Assembly: GCA_036504975.1 (NCBI GenBank)
Contig: DASXUF010000011.1
Location: forward strand, 1-41,821
Source: Candidatus Binatia bacterium
GTDB taxonomy: Bacteria; Desulfobacterota; Binatia; UBA9968
DNA: 41,821 bases
Direction: 5' to 3'
In this document: positions 8,548 through 16,810 of the stretch, piece after piece
How the letters are laid out: every line of letters starts with the position of its first letter
Numbering within the stretch: the first letter of the stretch is position 1
Notes under the pieces: model-generated
What the model was told of the DNA's origin: nothing
The model's database searches: none
The model's input: the letters and a program-made list of their open reading frames with translations, nothing else
Translations under genes and position numbers: made by a program

Positions 8548-8868
8548 GACTCCTAACCGAGATTGTCAGGCAGGTTCGGAGGGGTTACCCTCCTGGCCTC
8601 TTGGCTTCCATCGGCAGGAATTGCCGCGGCTTTAGGAAAAATTTTCCCAGGGAAAGTTTTTCCTACCGACAGTAAAGAAATCGAGGGGTTGGGAGGCGTA
8701 CCGGGAGAATCACCTAGAGCGAAAAGCGTTGGTTTTGGGCTCTTAATAGACGGTTTGACGCTTCAATCCTCGTTAGTAGAATGGGCGCGATCATCGCCAG
8801 ACGCCCCGCTGGAGAAAGATTTGGTGAGAGAAGTGACGGAATGCCGAACGCAATCGAAGGCAGTATAT
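8548..8868. other. 321-nt intergenic region with two palindromes
   Basis: The gap lies between two minus-strand genes. It holds a hairpin GGAGGG-GTTA-CCCTCC (8578-8593), only 30 nt before the start of the 706-residue gene, and a longer palindrome at 8633-8665, listed separately. The reading frame open on the plus strand here has no coding character. A promoter for the downstream gene is expected but I could not pick one reliably. Confidence 0.5.
8633..8665. repeat. 33-nt near-perfect palindrome
   Basis: The sequence runs TAGGAAAAAtTTTCCC, a central A, then GGGAAAgTTTTTCCTA. The arms are 16 nt and complementary except for one t/g position. It lies about 86 nt upstream of the 706-residue gene and 204 nt past the hydrolase gene. 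It could be an operator, part of a terminator or a mobile repeat. Confidence 0.6.
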
Positions 8869-10857
8869 TTAAAAAGTAGGCGCTTTTATTGGCGGTTCCG
8901 GCAGCCGTACCGTTGCCACGGAAACCGACTCGGTACGTTCTCCACCGCCTGAGGACCCCGGCCCTCCACCGCCCGCAGTCGGCTCCCCCGACCCTCGTGT
9001 TATCGGTCCGTTGTTTTCAGGAGACGTTTTTGGAGTGCCCCCGCGCAGATAATTGATTGCCCCGTTCTGACGCGCGTAATGGTGCCAGACGACGGTTAAA
9101 TCCAACAACAGCGCCGCCAGCCACCATAAATAAAAGAAAACCGCCGCGCCCAGAAGAACGGGCCAAACCGAAGCGCCGGGCGGCGCTTTGATCAGCAGGT
9201 AGACGACGATGCTCAGCACGGCGATCGCGCCGGGAACGATAAGCGGGCGAACGCCGCGCGAAGGGTAACGCAAGCTTAACGCCGTCCCGGCGATCACGAC
9301 CAGCGCCGCCAGAATCGCCAAAGGCCAGCCCGGGCCGAACGGCATATCGTAGCCTAGGAGCGTTGCTGCGTAGGCCGGGAGCGCTTCGATCATCGCAAGG
9401 GTGGCGGGCTCGATCTGCCAGGAAGACCACACGCCGGCCGCGAAGAGCAGCCCGGCGGCGAGTATCCAGCCTGGGGAACGAATCAGCCGCAGCACGCGAA
9501 CCACGGCCGTAATGCCTGCAAGAAGCAAGCTCAGCGCCGCGACGTTTTTTAACATAGTCGCCGCGCCGAGAATGGTCGGCTCGCTTTGCCGCGGGATGCC
9601 TCGCGGTTCTTCGAGCGATCGCTGGACGAGCACGATCCCCGCGCGTCCGTCGCGGCTTTCGGGTCGGGAATTTGGCCGCCCGTTGTTGGAAATCGCCGCC
9701 GCGGCGCGCGCCGATTCGGCCGCGTCGGTGTGCGTCAGTGCGTTGTTCACCGGTCGGTATAAAAAGTACACGGCCGCAAAGATGATTGCGTAGACGAGCA
9801 GGTAGGGCAACGCGTAACTCGCCGACCGCGCCCAAAACTTGTTCGGCGGCGGTTTCTTATAGTTCTTTGGCTGATTCAAGACAACGTTTTCCATGAAGTG
9901 GCCGAAGACGTGATCGTCGGACCAGTAATCCACGTGGGCCTTGCCGGGCAGCGGGTAACGCCCGAAAGCGTGGTCTTTGACGGAGAAGTGCGACGGCCAA
10001 TCCTTGTCCAGCCACTTCCGCGTTGCTTCGAGCTCATAGGCGATCGGATCGCCGTAGTCATAATAGTTGCGCCACTGGATCGGCTGTGCAGGCGAAAAGG
10101 CGGGATGCAACTTTTCCCAAAGCCTAGGCCACAGCAGCATGTGAATCTCGATGGCGGAGCCGATCGTCATCAAGCCCCGCACGTTTCTTATCCACGGGTG
10201 GGCCTTTGGATTGTCGAGCGCCTGCAGCAAGCCCAAAAAAGCGACGACCGTCCCCTCGCTGTGCGCGACAATGTATAGTTCGGCGCCGGGGTGTGCGGTG
10301 AAAATGTCTTTTATTCCTTTATGGAAGATGCCGACGATCTCGTCGCGTCGCTTGGAGAACTCCGCCACGACCTGCACGTCGTTTAGAAAATCGTCCAGCA
10401 ATTTTTTGAGGTTGAACTTGAACACGCCGGCGCGGTCGGCGAGAAAAGTGAGGTTTTCAAGAACGAAGACGACGTCGATCAATTCATCGAGCGCCGCCTG
10501 GATCATCAAGTACTGCCTCGGCGTCAGCGGCGCATTCTTATTCTGCGCGTTGAGCGCGACGCGCGCCATGATGGTGCGCGCCCAACGCTTGGCTTCCTCC
10601 AGGGTGTAGCCTTCCTTGACGACGTCGCGCGGAACTCCGGCCCAGTACGCTTCCGCGAAGCCCAGGTCGGGCAGATCCGGATCGAGCGGCGGCTTGGGGA
10701 TAAAAGCTCCTCCCGGATTATCGTGAAAGCGCCCGAGCGGTATGGCCAGCGGCACGTCGTAGAACGCGCATAGCCGATAGGCGACCGACTGAGCGGTTTG
10801 ATAGGCGGTCTGATCGCCGATGCCGTGCACCGCGACTAAGATTTTTTCTTGCGCCAT
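8869..10857 (-). CDS. Membrane-anchored alpha/beta hydrolase (lipase-like)
   Basis: In this 662-residue protein, residues 1-330 look like an alpha/beta hydrolase: VAVHGIGDQ at 8-16 (oxyanion loop), nucleophile elbow VAHSEGTV with Ser200, YGDP with Asp270, and His308 or His316 near HVDYWSDDHVFGH. Residues about 349-368 form a first membrane helix. A linker and several further hydrophobic helices fill 430-610, and a Gly/Pro/Ser-rich tail ends the protein. There is no signal peptide, so the hydrolase domain is probably cytoplasmic and tethered to the inner membrane. Such VHGIGDQ proteins are usually annotated as hypothetical or lipase-like; the substrate is unknown. It precedes the repetitive-protein/TPR pair on the same strand, with a 321-nt gap. 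Confidence 0.8.
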   Translation of the reverse strand: MAQEKILVAVHGIGDQTAYQTAQSVAYRLCAFYDVPLAIPLGRFHDNPGGAFIPKPPLDPDLPDLGFAEAYWAGVPRDVVKEGYTLEEAKRWARTIMARVALNAQNKNAPLTPRQYLMIQAALDELIDVVFVLENLTFLADRAGVFKFNLKKLLDDFLNDVQVVAEFSKRRDEIVGIFHKGIKDIFTAHPGAELYIVAHSEGTVVAFLGLLQALDNPKAHPWIRNVRGLMTIGSAIEIHMLLWPRLWEKLHPAFSPAQPIQWRNYYDYGDPIAYELEATRKWLDKDWPSHFSVKDHAFGRYPLPGKAHVDYWSDDHVFGHFMENVVLNQPKNYKKPPPNKFWARSASYALPYLLVYAIIFAAVYFLYRPVNNALTHTDAAESARAAAAISNNGRPNSRPESRDGRAGIVLVQRSLEEPRGIPRQSEPTILGAATMLKNVAALSLLLAGITAVVRVLRLIRSPGWILAAGLLFAAGVWSSWQIEPATLAMIEALPAYAATLLGYDMPFGPGWPLAILAALVVIAGTALSLRYPSRGVRPLIVPGAIAVLSIVVYLLIKAPPGASVWPVLLGAAVFFYLWWLAALLLDLTVVWHHYARQNGAINYLRGGTPKTSPENNGPITRGSGEPTAGGGGPGSSGGGERTESVSVATVRLPEPPIKAPTF

Positions 10858-10920
10858 GACCGTCCGATGACATACTCCAAAACGGCCGGTCCAGGCAAGG
10901 AAAAAATAATTAGGAAATAT

Positions 10921-10932
10921 CGCCTATAGGCG
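10921..10932. repeat. Perfect 12-nt palindrome CGCCTATAGGCG
   Basis: It lies in the 100-nt gap between the hydrolase gene start and the stop of the next minus-strand binding-protein gene. A GCGCGTCAGGGCGCGC repeat follows within a few bases. This may be the end of the long transport-cluster transcript or a regulatory site; there is no T tract. Confidence 0.35.
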
Positions 10933-10957
10933 CGTCAGGGCGCGCTGGCGTCTCCGG

Positions 10958-12100
10958 CTATTTTCCTGCCAGGATTTCGTTGAGAAATTTCGTGATGGGT
11001 TGGATGTCTTTCGTTTCGGGATCGTCGATGTCGAAATATCTCATGCCGTCTTTGCGCCGCTCCTCAGGCGGGATGTGGTCTTTGGGCACATCGATCCGCC
11101 GCGAGTCCTGCGGATCGCCGGGCTGGCTCATGATTTTCTGGAATGCCGTTTGCCCCTCCCGGGAGAGAAACCAATTGATAAACACTTTGGCCGCGTTCGG
11201 ATGCGGCGCGCGATTCAGGAGAGCCAATTGGCCGAAGCCGGAAGAGACCGACACGCCTTCTTTGAAATGGTACGGCTGGAATTGGTCCACGGGGAGTCCC
11301 TGGTTTCTGGCCTTTATCACACCGGAGCCCTGGCAAGGAATGCAGAGAACCACTTTGCCCGTCGCCATCCAGTCTACCGCCTGGCGCAAATCCGCCGACA
11401 TCGTCACGTCCATTTCACCGTAAAGGCGCTTGATGTACGCCGGCCCGAGCTGCGGGTGGTAATAAAGATACTGCCACCCGAGTCCGGCGCCTCTCACTTG
11501 CCTTAGGTCTGCGGCGACAATCTTTCCCTTCAACTTGGGATCGAGGAAATCCCAGTAAGATTTGTAATTCTTCGGGTTAAGGAGATTGGTGTTATAGCTC
11601 AGCCCTCCGCCGGCGGAGACGTTGCCTTCGTAGACGAAGACGTACATGCCTTCCGGGTCCACGTATTTGTGCTTCCCTTCCCACCACTTGGACTCGTCTA
11701 ATACTTCGGGCAGGATCAGGGCGCGCCTGATCGGATCGAGCATCTTTCCAAGATAAAGAGTCTGGTGGAGTGAGTTTCCACCGCCGTTGTAGACGTCGGC
11801 CAGGTACTTTCCCGCTCTCCTTTCGGACGCGATGCGCGGGGCGAGCTGAGTTCCGGATCCGGTCACCGTCACGACTTTGATTTTAGGATAGGACTTCTGA
11901 AAAATTCCCGACTCGATGATCGCCTCGTAGCCGGCGACGTAGAAGCTGACCTGCCCCTCCTGCTCGGCTGCCCGCACGGTCTTCTCCCACTCCGCTTGCC
12001 AGTTGCCCTTTGTCTCCGCCGCTGAAACCCGGGATGGATGGAAGAGCGATTCCAAGAGCAAAAACCCCAGAGCGGCGAAAGTTTTTAGCGCGTTTGTCAT
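10958..12100 (-). CDS. Iron(III)-type ABC substrate-binding protein (SBP 1)
   Basis: The 380-residue periplasmic protein has a signal peptide (MTNALKTFAALGFLLLESL, cleavage near RVSAAE). Family features include AAEQEGQVSFY, a glycine turn TGSGTQLAPRI, ADVYNGG, then RAPHPNAAKVFINWFLS, the signature C-terminal helix of FbpA/AfuA-like extracellular proteins. I choose the ATG at 12100 because TGAGG lies 6 nt upstream. A GTG at 12112 overlaps the upstream stop as TAGTG and would add four residues. It is the last gene of a minus-strand cluster with a permease. The family name implies iron, but many environmental members bind other ligands, so substrate is open. Confidence 0.88.
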   Translation of the reverse strand: MTNALKTFAALGFLLLESLFHPSRVSAAETKGNWQAEWEKTVRAAEQEGQVSFYVAGYEAIIESGIFQKSYPKIKVVTVTGSGTQLAPRIASERRAGKYLADVYNGGGNSLHQTLYLGKMLDPIRRALILPEVLDESKWWEGKHKYVDPEGMYVFVYEGNVSAGGGLSYNTNLLNPKNYKSYWDFLDPKLKGKIVAADLRQVRGAGLGWQYLYYHPQLGPAYIKRLYGEMDVTMSADLRQAVDWMATGKVVLCIPCQGSGVIKARNQGLPVDQFQPYHFKEGVSVSSGFGQLALLNRAPHPNAAKVFINWFLSREGQTAFQKIMSQPGDPQDSRRIDVPKDHIPPEERRKDGMRYFDIDDPETKDIQPITKFLNEILAGK

Positions 12101-12111
12101 CGGCTGCCTCA

Positions 12112-13254
12112 CTACTTCTGTTCCAGGCCCTGCATGATCTCTTTCGCCAGTTTGAAAATCGGCGTCATGTCGGCGTATTCGCTGCGGGAGATATCGATAT
12201 AGGTTCTACCCTCCACCATCCGATTGTCGGGTGCAAGCATCTCTTTGGGAATATCGATTCGCCGGGAGTTCGGCGGGAGCTCGCCGTAAAGATCGTTCGA
12301 GCTTTGCAGCGCGATCTGTCCCCGGCGCGAGAGAAACCAGTTGATGAAGACCTTCGCCGCGTTCGGGTGCGGCGCTCCTTTGACGAGACCGATGGAGCCG
12401 CCGCCCGTGGTCAGGCCCTGTCCTTCTTTCCACGTGCCGTCTTCAAATTCAGCCACTGCGAGCCCTTGCGTTTTGGCGCGCTCCAGACCCCGGCACCCGA
12501 TGCAGAGGGCGTGCTTTCCTTTGGCCAGCCAATCGACGATCAAGCGTCTGTCGCCGAAGGCGACGTCCATCGTCGCATAGATCCGCCGGATCCACTCCGG
12601 ACCGATCTGCGGGTGAAAGTAGAAAAACTGGAGCGTCGCTCCAAGGCCGGTTTCGGTCAGCGGCTGCGAGCCGATCTTTCCCTTCCACTTGGGATGGGCG
12701 AGATCCCAATACGACTTGAACTCCTTGGGGTTCACCAAAGTGGAATTGTAAGAGATGCTTCCGCCGCCCGGATTGGCGATGTAAACGAAGATGTATTTCC
12801 CTTCGGAGTCCGTATAGACGTGTTTTCCTCCGTACCACTTCGATTCATCGACGACCTCGGGAAGGATCAGCGCCGGCGGGAAAGAGTCCAGGGCTTTGCC
12901 GCGATACAGCAGGTTATAGTTCGAGTTGGCCCCGCCGCTGTAGATATCCGCTATCGGCTTGCCCGACCGTACCTCGGCGAGGATTCGTAGCGCCAGTTGA
13001 TTTCCGGTTCCGTTGACGGTGACGAGCTTGATCTCCGGAAATTCTTTGCTGAACTCGGCCAACAGCTGGGGTTGGCCGTACCGCCCGACATAAAGATTGA
13101 GGCGCCCTTCTTTCTTGGCCGCCGCTAGCGTCCGGTCCCACGCCGCTTTCCAATCCGACTGCGCCGAGCCGCTTTCGATAAAGCCTAAAACTAAAAGGAT
13201 GAGAGCCGCAGCACTCCATGCCGGCAGGGTATTCGGTCTTGGAGAACCAAGCAT
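12112..13254 (-). CDS. Iron(III)-type ABC substrate-binding protein (SBP 2)
   Basis: This 380-residue paralogue is of the same type as the binding protein just downstream. It has a signal peptide in the first 32 residues (cleavage near ESGSAQS), then AAAKKEGRLNLYVG, TGNQLALRI, DIYSGGANS and GAPHPNAAKVFINWFLS. It lies 27 nt after the stop of the double-length permease gene and runs directly into the next binding-protein gene. Two consecutive divergent binding proteins on one permease suggest alternative ligand specificity, or duplication followed by drift. Neither explanation can be settled from sequence alone. Confidence 0.9.
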   Translation of the reverse strand: MLGSPRPNTLPAWSAAALILLVLGFIESGSAQSDWKAAWDRTLAAAKKEGRLNLYVGRYGQPQLLAEFSKEFPEIKLVTVNGTGNQLALRILAEVRSGKPIADIYSGGANSNYNLLYRGKALDSFPPALILPEVVDESKWYGGKHVYTDSEGKYIFVYIANPGGGSISYNSTLVNPKEFKSYWDLAHPKWKGKIGSQPLTETGLGATLQFFYFHPQIGPEWIRRIYATMDVAFGDRRLIVDWLAKGKHALCIGCRGLERAKTQGLAVAEFEDGTWKEGQGLTTGGGSIGLVKGAPHPNAAKVFINWFLSRRGQIALQSSNDLYGELPPNSRRIDIPKEMLAPDNRMVEGRTYIDISRSEYADMTPIFKLAKEIMQGLEQK

Positions 13255-13281
13255 TTCTCCTCCTTGCAGCGGCCGGGCTCG

Positions 13282-15006
13282 TTAAGAAGACGAAAAGCCC
13301 CTCGTGATGATCGCTCTGCCGGAAAAAGTCAGCAGTGTCAATGCCACAATCAGCACGACTCCCAGGGCGGAAGCCGCGGCGACGTTTTGCTCTTCATCCC
13401 ACAGATGCCAGAGCATGACCGCGAGAGGGCGGTTGGCGCGGCCGGCGAGCATCAGCGGGACCGAGAAGGCGCGCACCGCATGCGCCGCAACCCAGATCCA
13501 GGCGGCAATGAAAGCGGGACGGATCAAAGGGAACGTGATCTGCCACAGGATACGCAGCCGGCTCGCCCCGCTCACTTCTCCCGCCTCCTCGAGCTCTTTA
13601 TGGATCTGCATGACCGCGGCGTTGGTGGTTCTGGAGGCGAAGGAGACGTACTGAGTAACGAGCGCCAGGACGAGGATCCATACGGTCCCGTAAAGCCCCA
13701 GGGAGCGGAACGGCGGCTGCAGGTAAAGAAAGATAAAGGAAAGCGCGATCACCACGCCGGGGATCGCGTGCGACGCGAAAGTCAGCCCGTCGAGAGCCAT
13801 GGAGCCTCTGACCCGGGCGCGCACGACCAGCCACGAGACGGCAAAAGCAAGCCCCACGGTCGCTGTGGCGGCGCCTAAGGTCATGATCAAAGTATTCCAC
13901 GTCGCCCTGAGGATGGCGGGTTCGGTGAAGATCAACTGGTAATTTCCCCAGTGAAGGCGCGTCAGCGCCGCGCGCGACGGCGGCTGGTAAGAGGGAAGCA
14001 GCGAGGTCCAGACGAGCACTCCGAGCGGAAGGACGACCGCGAATAAAAAGTACAAAATGAAAAGCGCGAGCGCGGGATAACGCCAGCGGCCCAGCTTGAT
14101 CCTGTGCGGCCGGTAGCCTTTGCCGGTCACCGTGGCGAATCGCTCCGACTGTCGCACCGTGGCCCGTTGATAAAGGTAAACCAGGCCGAGCGAAAGCAGA
14201 AAGTAGCTCGCCGCGAACGCCGCGCCCAGACCATAATTCGGGATGGCGTCGCGCGTAGAGATATAGATCATCGTGCTGTAGACGTAGATCCGGCCTGGAA
14301 GGCCGAGCACCAGGGGAGCTTCGAAAGATTCCATGGAGGAGGCAAACTCATAAAGAACCGCCGCCAGCAGGGCGGGGCGCAAAACCGGCAAGGTCACCCT
14401 CCTCAATGTCGTCCAATGGTTCGCGCCCGAGGCGAAGGAGGCTTCCTCCATCGCCGGGTCCATGATGCGAAAGGCGCCGACGATCATGAGAAAGACCGTG
14501 GTGACGCCGCGCAGGCCGTCCAGAAAGATCATGCCGCCGAGAGAGTAGATATTGATCGGCCCCTCGGAAAGCTCCATTCCCAAATGGGACAACGCGTCTC
14601 GGAAAAAGACATTCAATAGTCCGCTCTTCGGCAAGAAGAGAAACACATAGGCCATTGAAAAGAGCAGGCCGGGCATGGCCAGAGGAATCAAGAGGAGACT
14701 CCAGCAGAGGTTTTGCAGCGGCATGTCGGTCCGCTCCAAAAGCCACGCGAAAAGAACCGCAATGATTGTCGTGATCGCCGTGCCGCCAACGGCAAAAACG
14801 AGCGTGTTGAAAATCATCCGGTACGTTAACGGGCTGGTGTAAGCGACGAGATAGTTTTTCAAAGTGAATGGACCGGGTGCGGCGGGATGGCCGGCGCGGA
14901 AGCTGTTCAGGACCATCTGCCCGAGCGGGATGACGATGAGCCAAAGAAGAATCAAGACGACGCCGGCAAAAAAAAGCGTCGTGACGCTCGGCAGTCTTAG
15001 CCGCAT
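13282..15006 (-). CDS. ABC transporter permease, fused double domain, iron(III)/thiamine type
   Basis: The 574-residue protein comprises two homologous permease halves, each about six transmembrane helices, as in FbpB/SfuB/ThiP-type importers. Both halves contain the cytoplasmic EAA loop that docks the ATPase: EEASFASGANHWTTLRRVTL near 187-206 and EEAGEVSGASRLRILWQI in the second half. It would form the membrane channel for one or more of the binding proteins around it. Its start lies 2 nt after the upstream binding-protein stop. Notably, no ATP-binding subunit gene is present anywhere in the window, so the ATPase must be supplied from elsewhere. Confidence 0.94.
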   Translation of the reverse strand: MRLRLPSVTTLFFAGVVLILLWLIVIPLGQMVLNSFRAGHPAAPGPFTLKNYLVAYTSPLTYRMIFNTLVFAVGGTAITTIIAVLFAWLLERTDMPLQNLCWSLLLIPLAMPGLLFSMAYVFLFLPKSGLLNVFFRDALSHLGMELSEGPINIYSLGGMIFLDGLRGVTTVFLMIVGAFRIMDPAMEEASFASGANHWTTLRRVTLPVLRPALLAAVLYEFASSMESFEAPLVLGLPGRIYVYSTMIYISTRDAIPNYGLGAAFAASYFLLSLGLVYLYQRATVRQSERFATVTGKGYRPHRIKLGRWRYPALALFILYFLFAVVLPLGVLVWTSLLPSYQPPSRAALTRLHWGNYQLIFTEPAILRATWNTLIMTLGAATATVGLAFAVSWLVVRARVRGSMALDGLTFASHAIPGVVIALSFIFLYLQPPFRSLGLYGTVWILVLALVTQYVSFASRTTNAAVMQIHKELEEAGEVSGASRLRILWQITFPLIRPAFIAAWIWVAAHAVRAFSVPLMLAGRANRPLAVMLWHLWDEEQNVAAASALGVVLIVALTLLTFSGRAIITRGFSSS

Positions 15007-15008
15007 GC

Positions 15009-16049
15009 TTAACGCACGACCGGGAGACCCACGGCTTCGAGAATCTCTTTCAGAATCTCATCCGCCTTGGCTCTCCATTGCGGCTCGTACCACGCGACCT
15101 TTTTTCCTTTGATCAGCTTGGCTGCCTGCGTGCTTGGGAAGAGAGGGCTGCCGCTTCCCTCGACCTCGTCGAGAACCTTTTGTCCCTCATCCGTAATGGA
15201 CCAGGCCGTCCAGAGCCGCGCCGCGTTCGGGTGCGCCGCTCCGCGCGGCACGAAAACCACGTCGCCGAGGCCCATGGGAACGGGCTCGGCGACGCGGAAA
15301 GCGAGATGGCCCTGATCGCCCGAACGCATCTGTTCATAGTAGGTCGAATAAAACGAGCCGCAAACGATGGCGTACTCGCCGAGCGAGAGCTTGGTCATGG
15401 TTGCGGTGCGGTCTTGCTCGAACTTTGTGCCATTCTCGGACAGGCGGCGCGCATGGGCGAGAGTTTTCTCGCGCCCCCATACCTGCGGCTGCCAAAGTAT
15501 TTCCAGGTGGCGCGGCCGGCTGTCCATCGCAATCTTGCCGCGATACTGGGGCGATACGCAATCTTCCCAGTTGAGCTTCGCGCCGACGGCATCGGGAATG
15601 ACCTTGCGATTGTAGGCGATGCCGTAAAGCTGAGAGCGGTAGTTGATGCCGACGCCGTCCTCATGGACGTGCTGCGGCAGCACGCCGAGAGAGCGCCAGT
15701 CGATCTTCTCGATGACGTTCGCTTTGAGCGCGATCGGCACCTGGGTCTCGCTCAAAACGGTCACGTCGTAAGAGATCTGCCCCGCCGCCAGCTCGGAAAG
15801 AACCCGCTCCCGCTCGCGCGAGCCGCCGACGCGCTCGTAGTCGACCTTGACGAAAGGATAACGGGACTGAAACAGCTCGACGATCTTCTTCGCTCCAGGC
15901 TTGCCTCCTTCTTGCCATCGAACGGTGAGCCCAATCTTTGCTTTGCCCTCCTTCTTGGCTCCCTCGGTAATCTTGTCCAAGCCCTGGGCGAGAGCCATAG
16001 CCGGAACAAGAAAAAAACACGCAATCCATAGAAATCGACGGCCGTTCAT
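15009..16049 (-). CDS. Iron(III)-type ABC substrate-binding protein (SBP 3)
   Basis: The 346-residue protein begins with a signal peptide (MNGRRFLWIACFFLVPAMA, cleavage near LAQG). The mature part has GAKKEGKAKIGLTVRW, a FQSRYPFVKVDYERVGGS strand-turn and GAAHPNAARLWTAWS near the C-terminus. It is shorter and more divergent than the other iron-type proteins of the cluster. Because it sits immediately before the permease gene (2 nt apart), it is the best candidate for that permease's dedicated ligand receptor. Substrate unknown. Confidence 0.9.
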   Translation of the reverse strand: MNGRRFLWIACFFLVPAMALAQGLDKITEGAKKEGKAKIGLTVRWQEGGKPGAKKIVELFQSRYPFVKVDYERVGGSRERERVLSELAAGQISYDVTVLSETQVPIALKANVIEKIDWRSLGVLPQHVHEDGVGINYRSQLYGIAYNRKVIPDAVGAKLNWEDCVSPQYRGKIAMDSRPRHLEILWQPQVWGREKTLAHARRLSENGTKFEQDRTATMTKLSLGEYAIVCGSFYSTYYEQMRSGDQGHLAFRVAEPVPMGLGDVVFVPRGAAHPNAARLWTAWSITDEGQKVLDEVEGSGSPLFPSTQAAKLIKGKKVAWYEPQWRAKADEILKEILEAVGLPVVR

Positions 16050-16073
16050 CTTATTATCCCCCGTTCGATTGCA

Positions 16074-16760
16074 TCAGCGCTTGAGCTCGACGCGAACCCG
16101 AGTCTTGTCGGGATCCATGACGAGTTTGTAATCGGAATCCGCGAGCCGGTCGATCTTGTACCATTGGACCAGCCGCTCGGGGAGCTTGGCGATCACCGTC
16201 CCGTCGTTCTTCTCGTATTCGCAGTTCATGCGCAAGAGCGAGCCTTTATTCCAGTCTTCGAACAGCAGGGGAGAGACGCCGAAGGTATCGCGGTTCATGG
16301 CATAGACGAAGATATTTTTCCCGAGCCCCTTGGCGCTCAGCGCGTCGGCCGGAATCTTGAGGTGAACGTTCGACGCCGCGTTTTTGACGTACGCCACGCG
16401 CCGGCCGCCGCTCGACTCCGTTCGCATCGACAGAAAAATCAGATCTTCCTCGGCCGTATTGGTGAATCCGTAGTGGACGCCGGCCGGTATCAGGACGCCC
16501 TGATTCGGCAGCAAAGTGGATTTTCCAGATAGCCCTTCGACGGTCAGCTCGCCTTTGAGAACGAACAGGATCTGATCGGAATCGGGATGCTGGTGGATGT
16601 GGGTTTCGCCGCCCCGGGGCTTGGTTTGGAAAACGGCGACGAAGCTATTCGGCGACCTGGCCATGTCGGTGCGTCCGATCACGGCGTCGCTCTTTTTCAG
16701 CCACTCCCTCACGTCGAACGTCTGCACCTCGTCGGTCATGGTTTTTGGGCTCTCTTTCAT
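16074..16760 (-). CDS. Cupin-domain protein
   Basis: The 228-residue protein has a conserved beta-barrel motif 1, GGETHIHQHPDSDQILFVLK (about 51-70), with His ligands in H-x-H, and motif 2, VLIPAGVHYGFTN, with a further His. This is the metal site of a small-molecule cupin. The C-terminal half (about 120-228) has no motif I recognise. It has no signal peptide, so it is cytoplasmic. AGGAGAAGAGAAG precedes the ATG. It sits between an NMT1-fold protein gene and SBP 3 in the transport cluster, so it may act on the imported compound or sense it. That is inference only. Confidence 0.85.
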   Translation of the reverse strand: MKESPKTMTDEVQTFDVREWLKKSDAVIGRTDMARSPNSFVAVFQTKPRGGETHIHQHPDSDQILFVLKGELTVEGLSGKSTLLPNQGVLIPAGVHYGFTNTAEEDLIFLSMRTESSGGRRVAYVKNAASNVHLKIPADALSAKGLGKNIFVYAMNRDTFGVSPLLFEDWNKGSLLRMNCEYEKNDGTVIAKLPERLVQWYKIDRLADSDYKLVMDPDKTRVRVELKR

Positions 16761-16810
16761 CTTCTCTTCTCCTTCCTTAGGTCTGTTGTCCGTAGCCGCG
16801 AATCAAAGTG

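Noticed and set aside
8563-8952. A 129-residue plus-strand frame between the hydrolase and repeat-protein genes.
   Set aside because: It runs through a palindrome and into the end of the hydrolase gene on the other strand, and the translation has no domain character.
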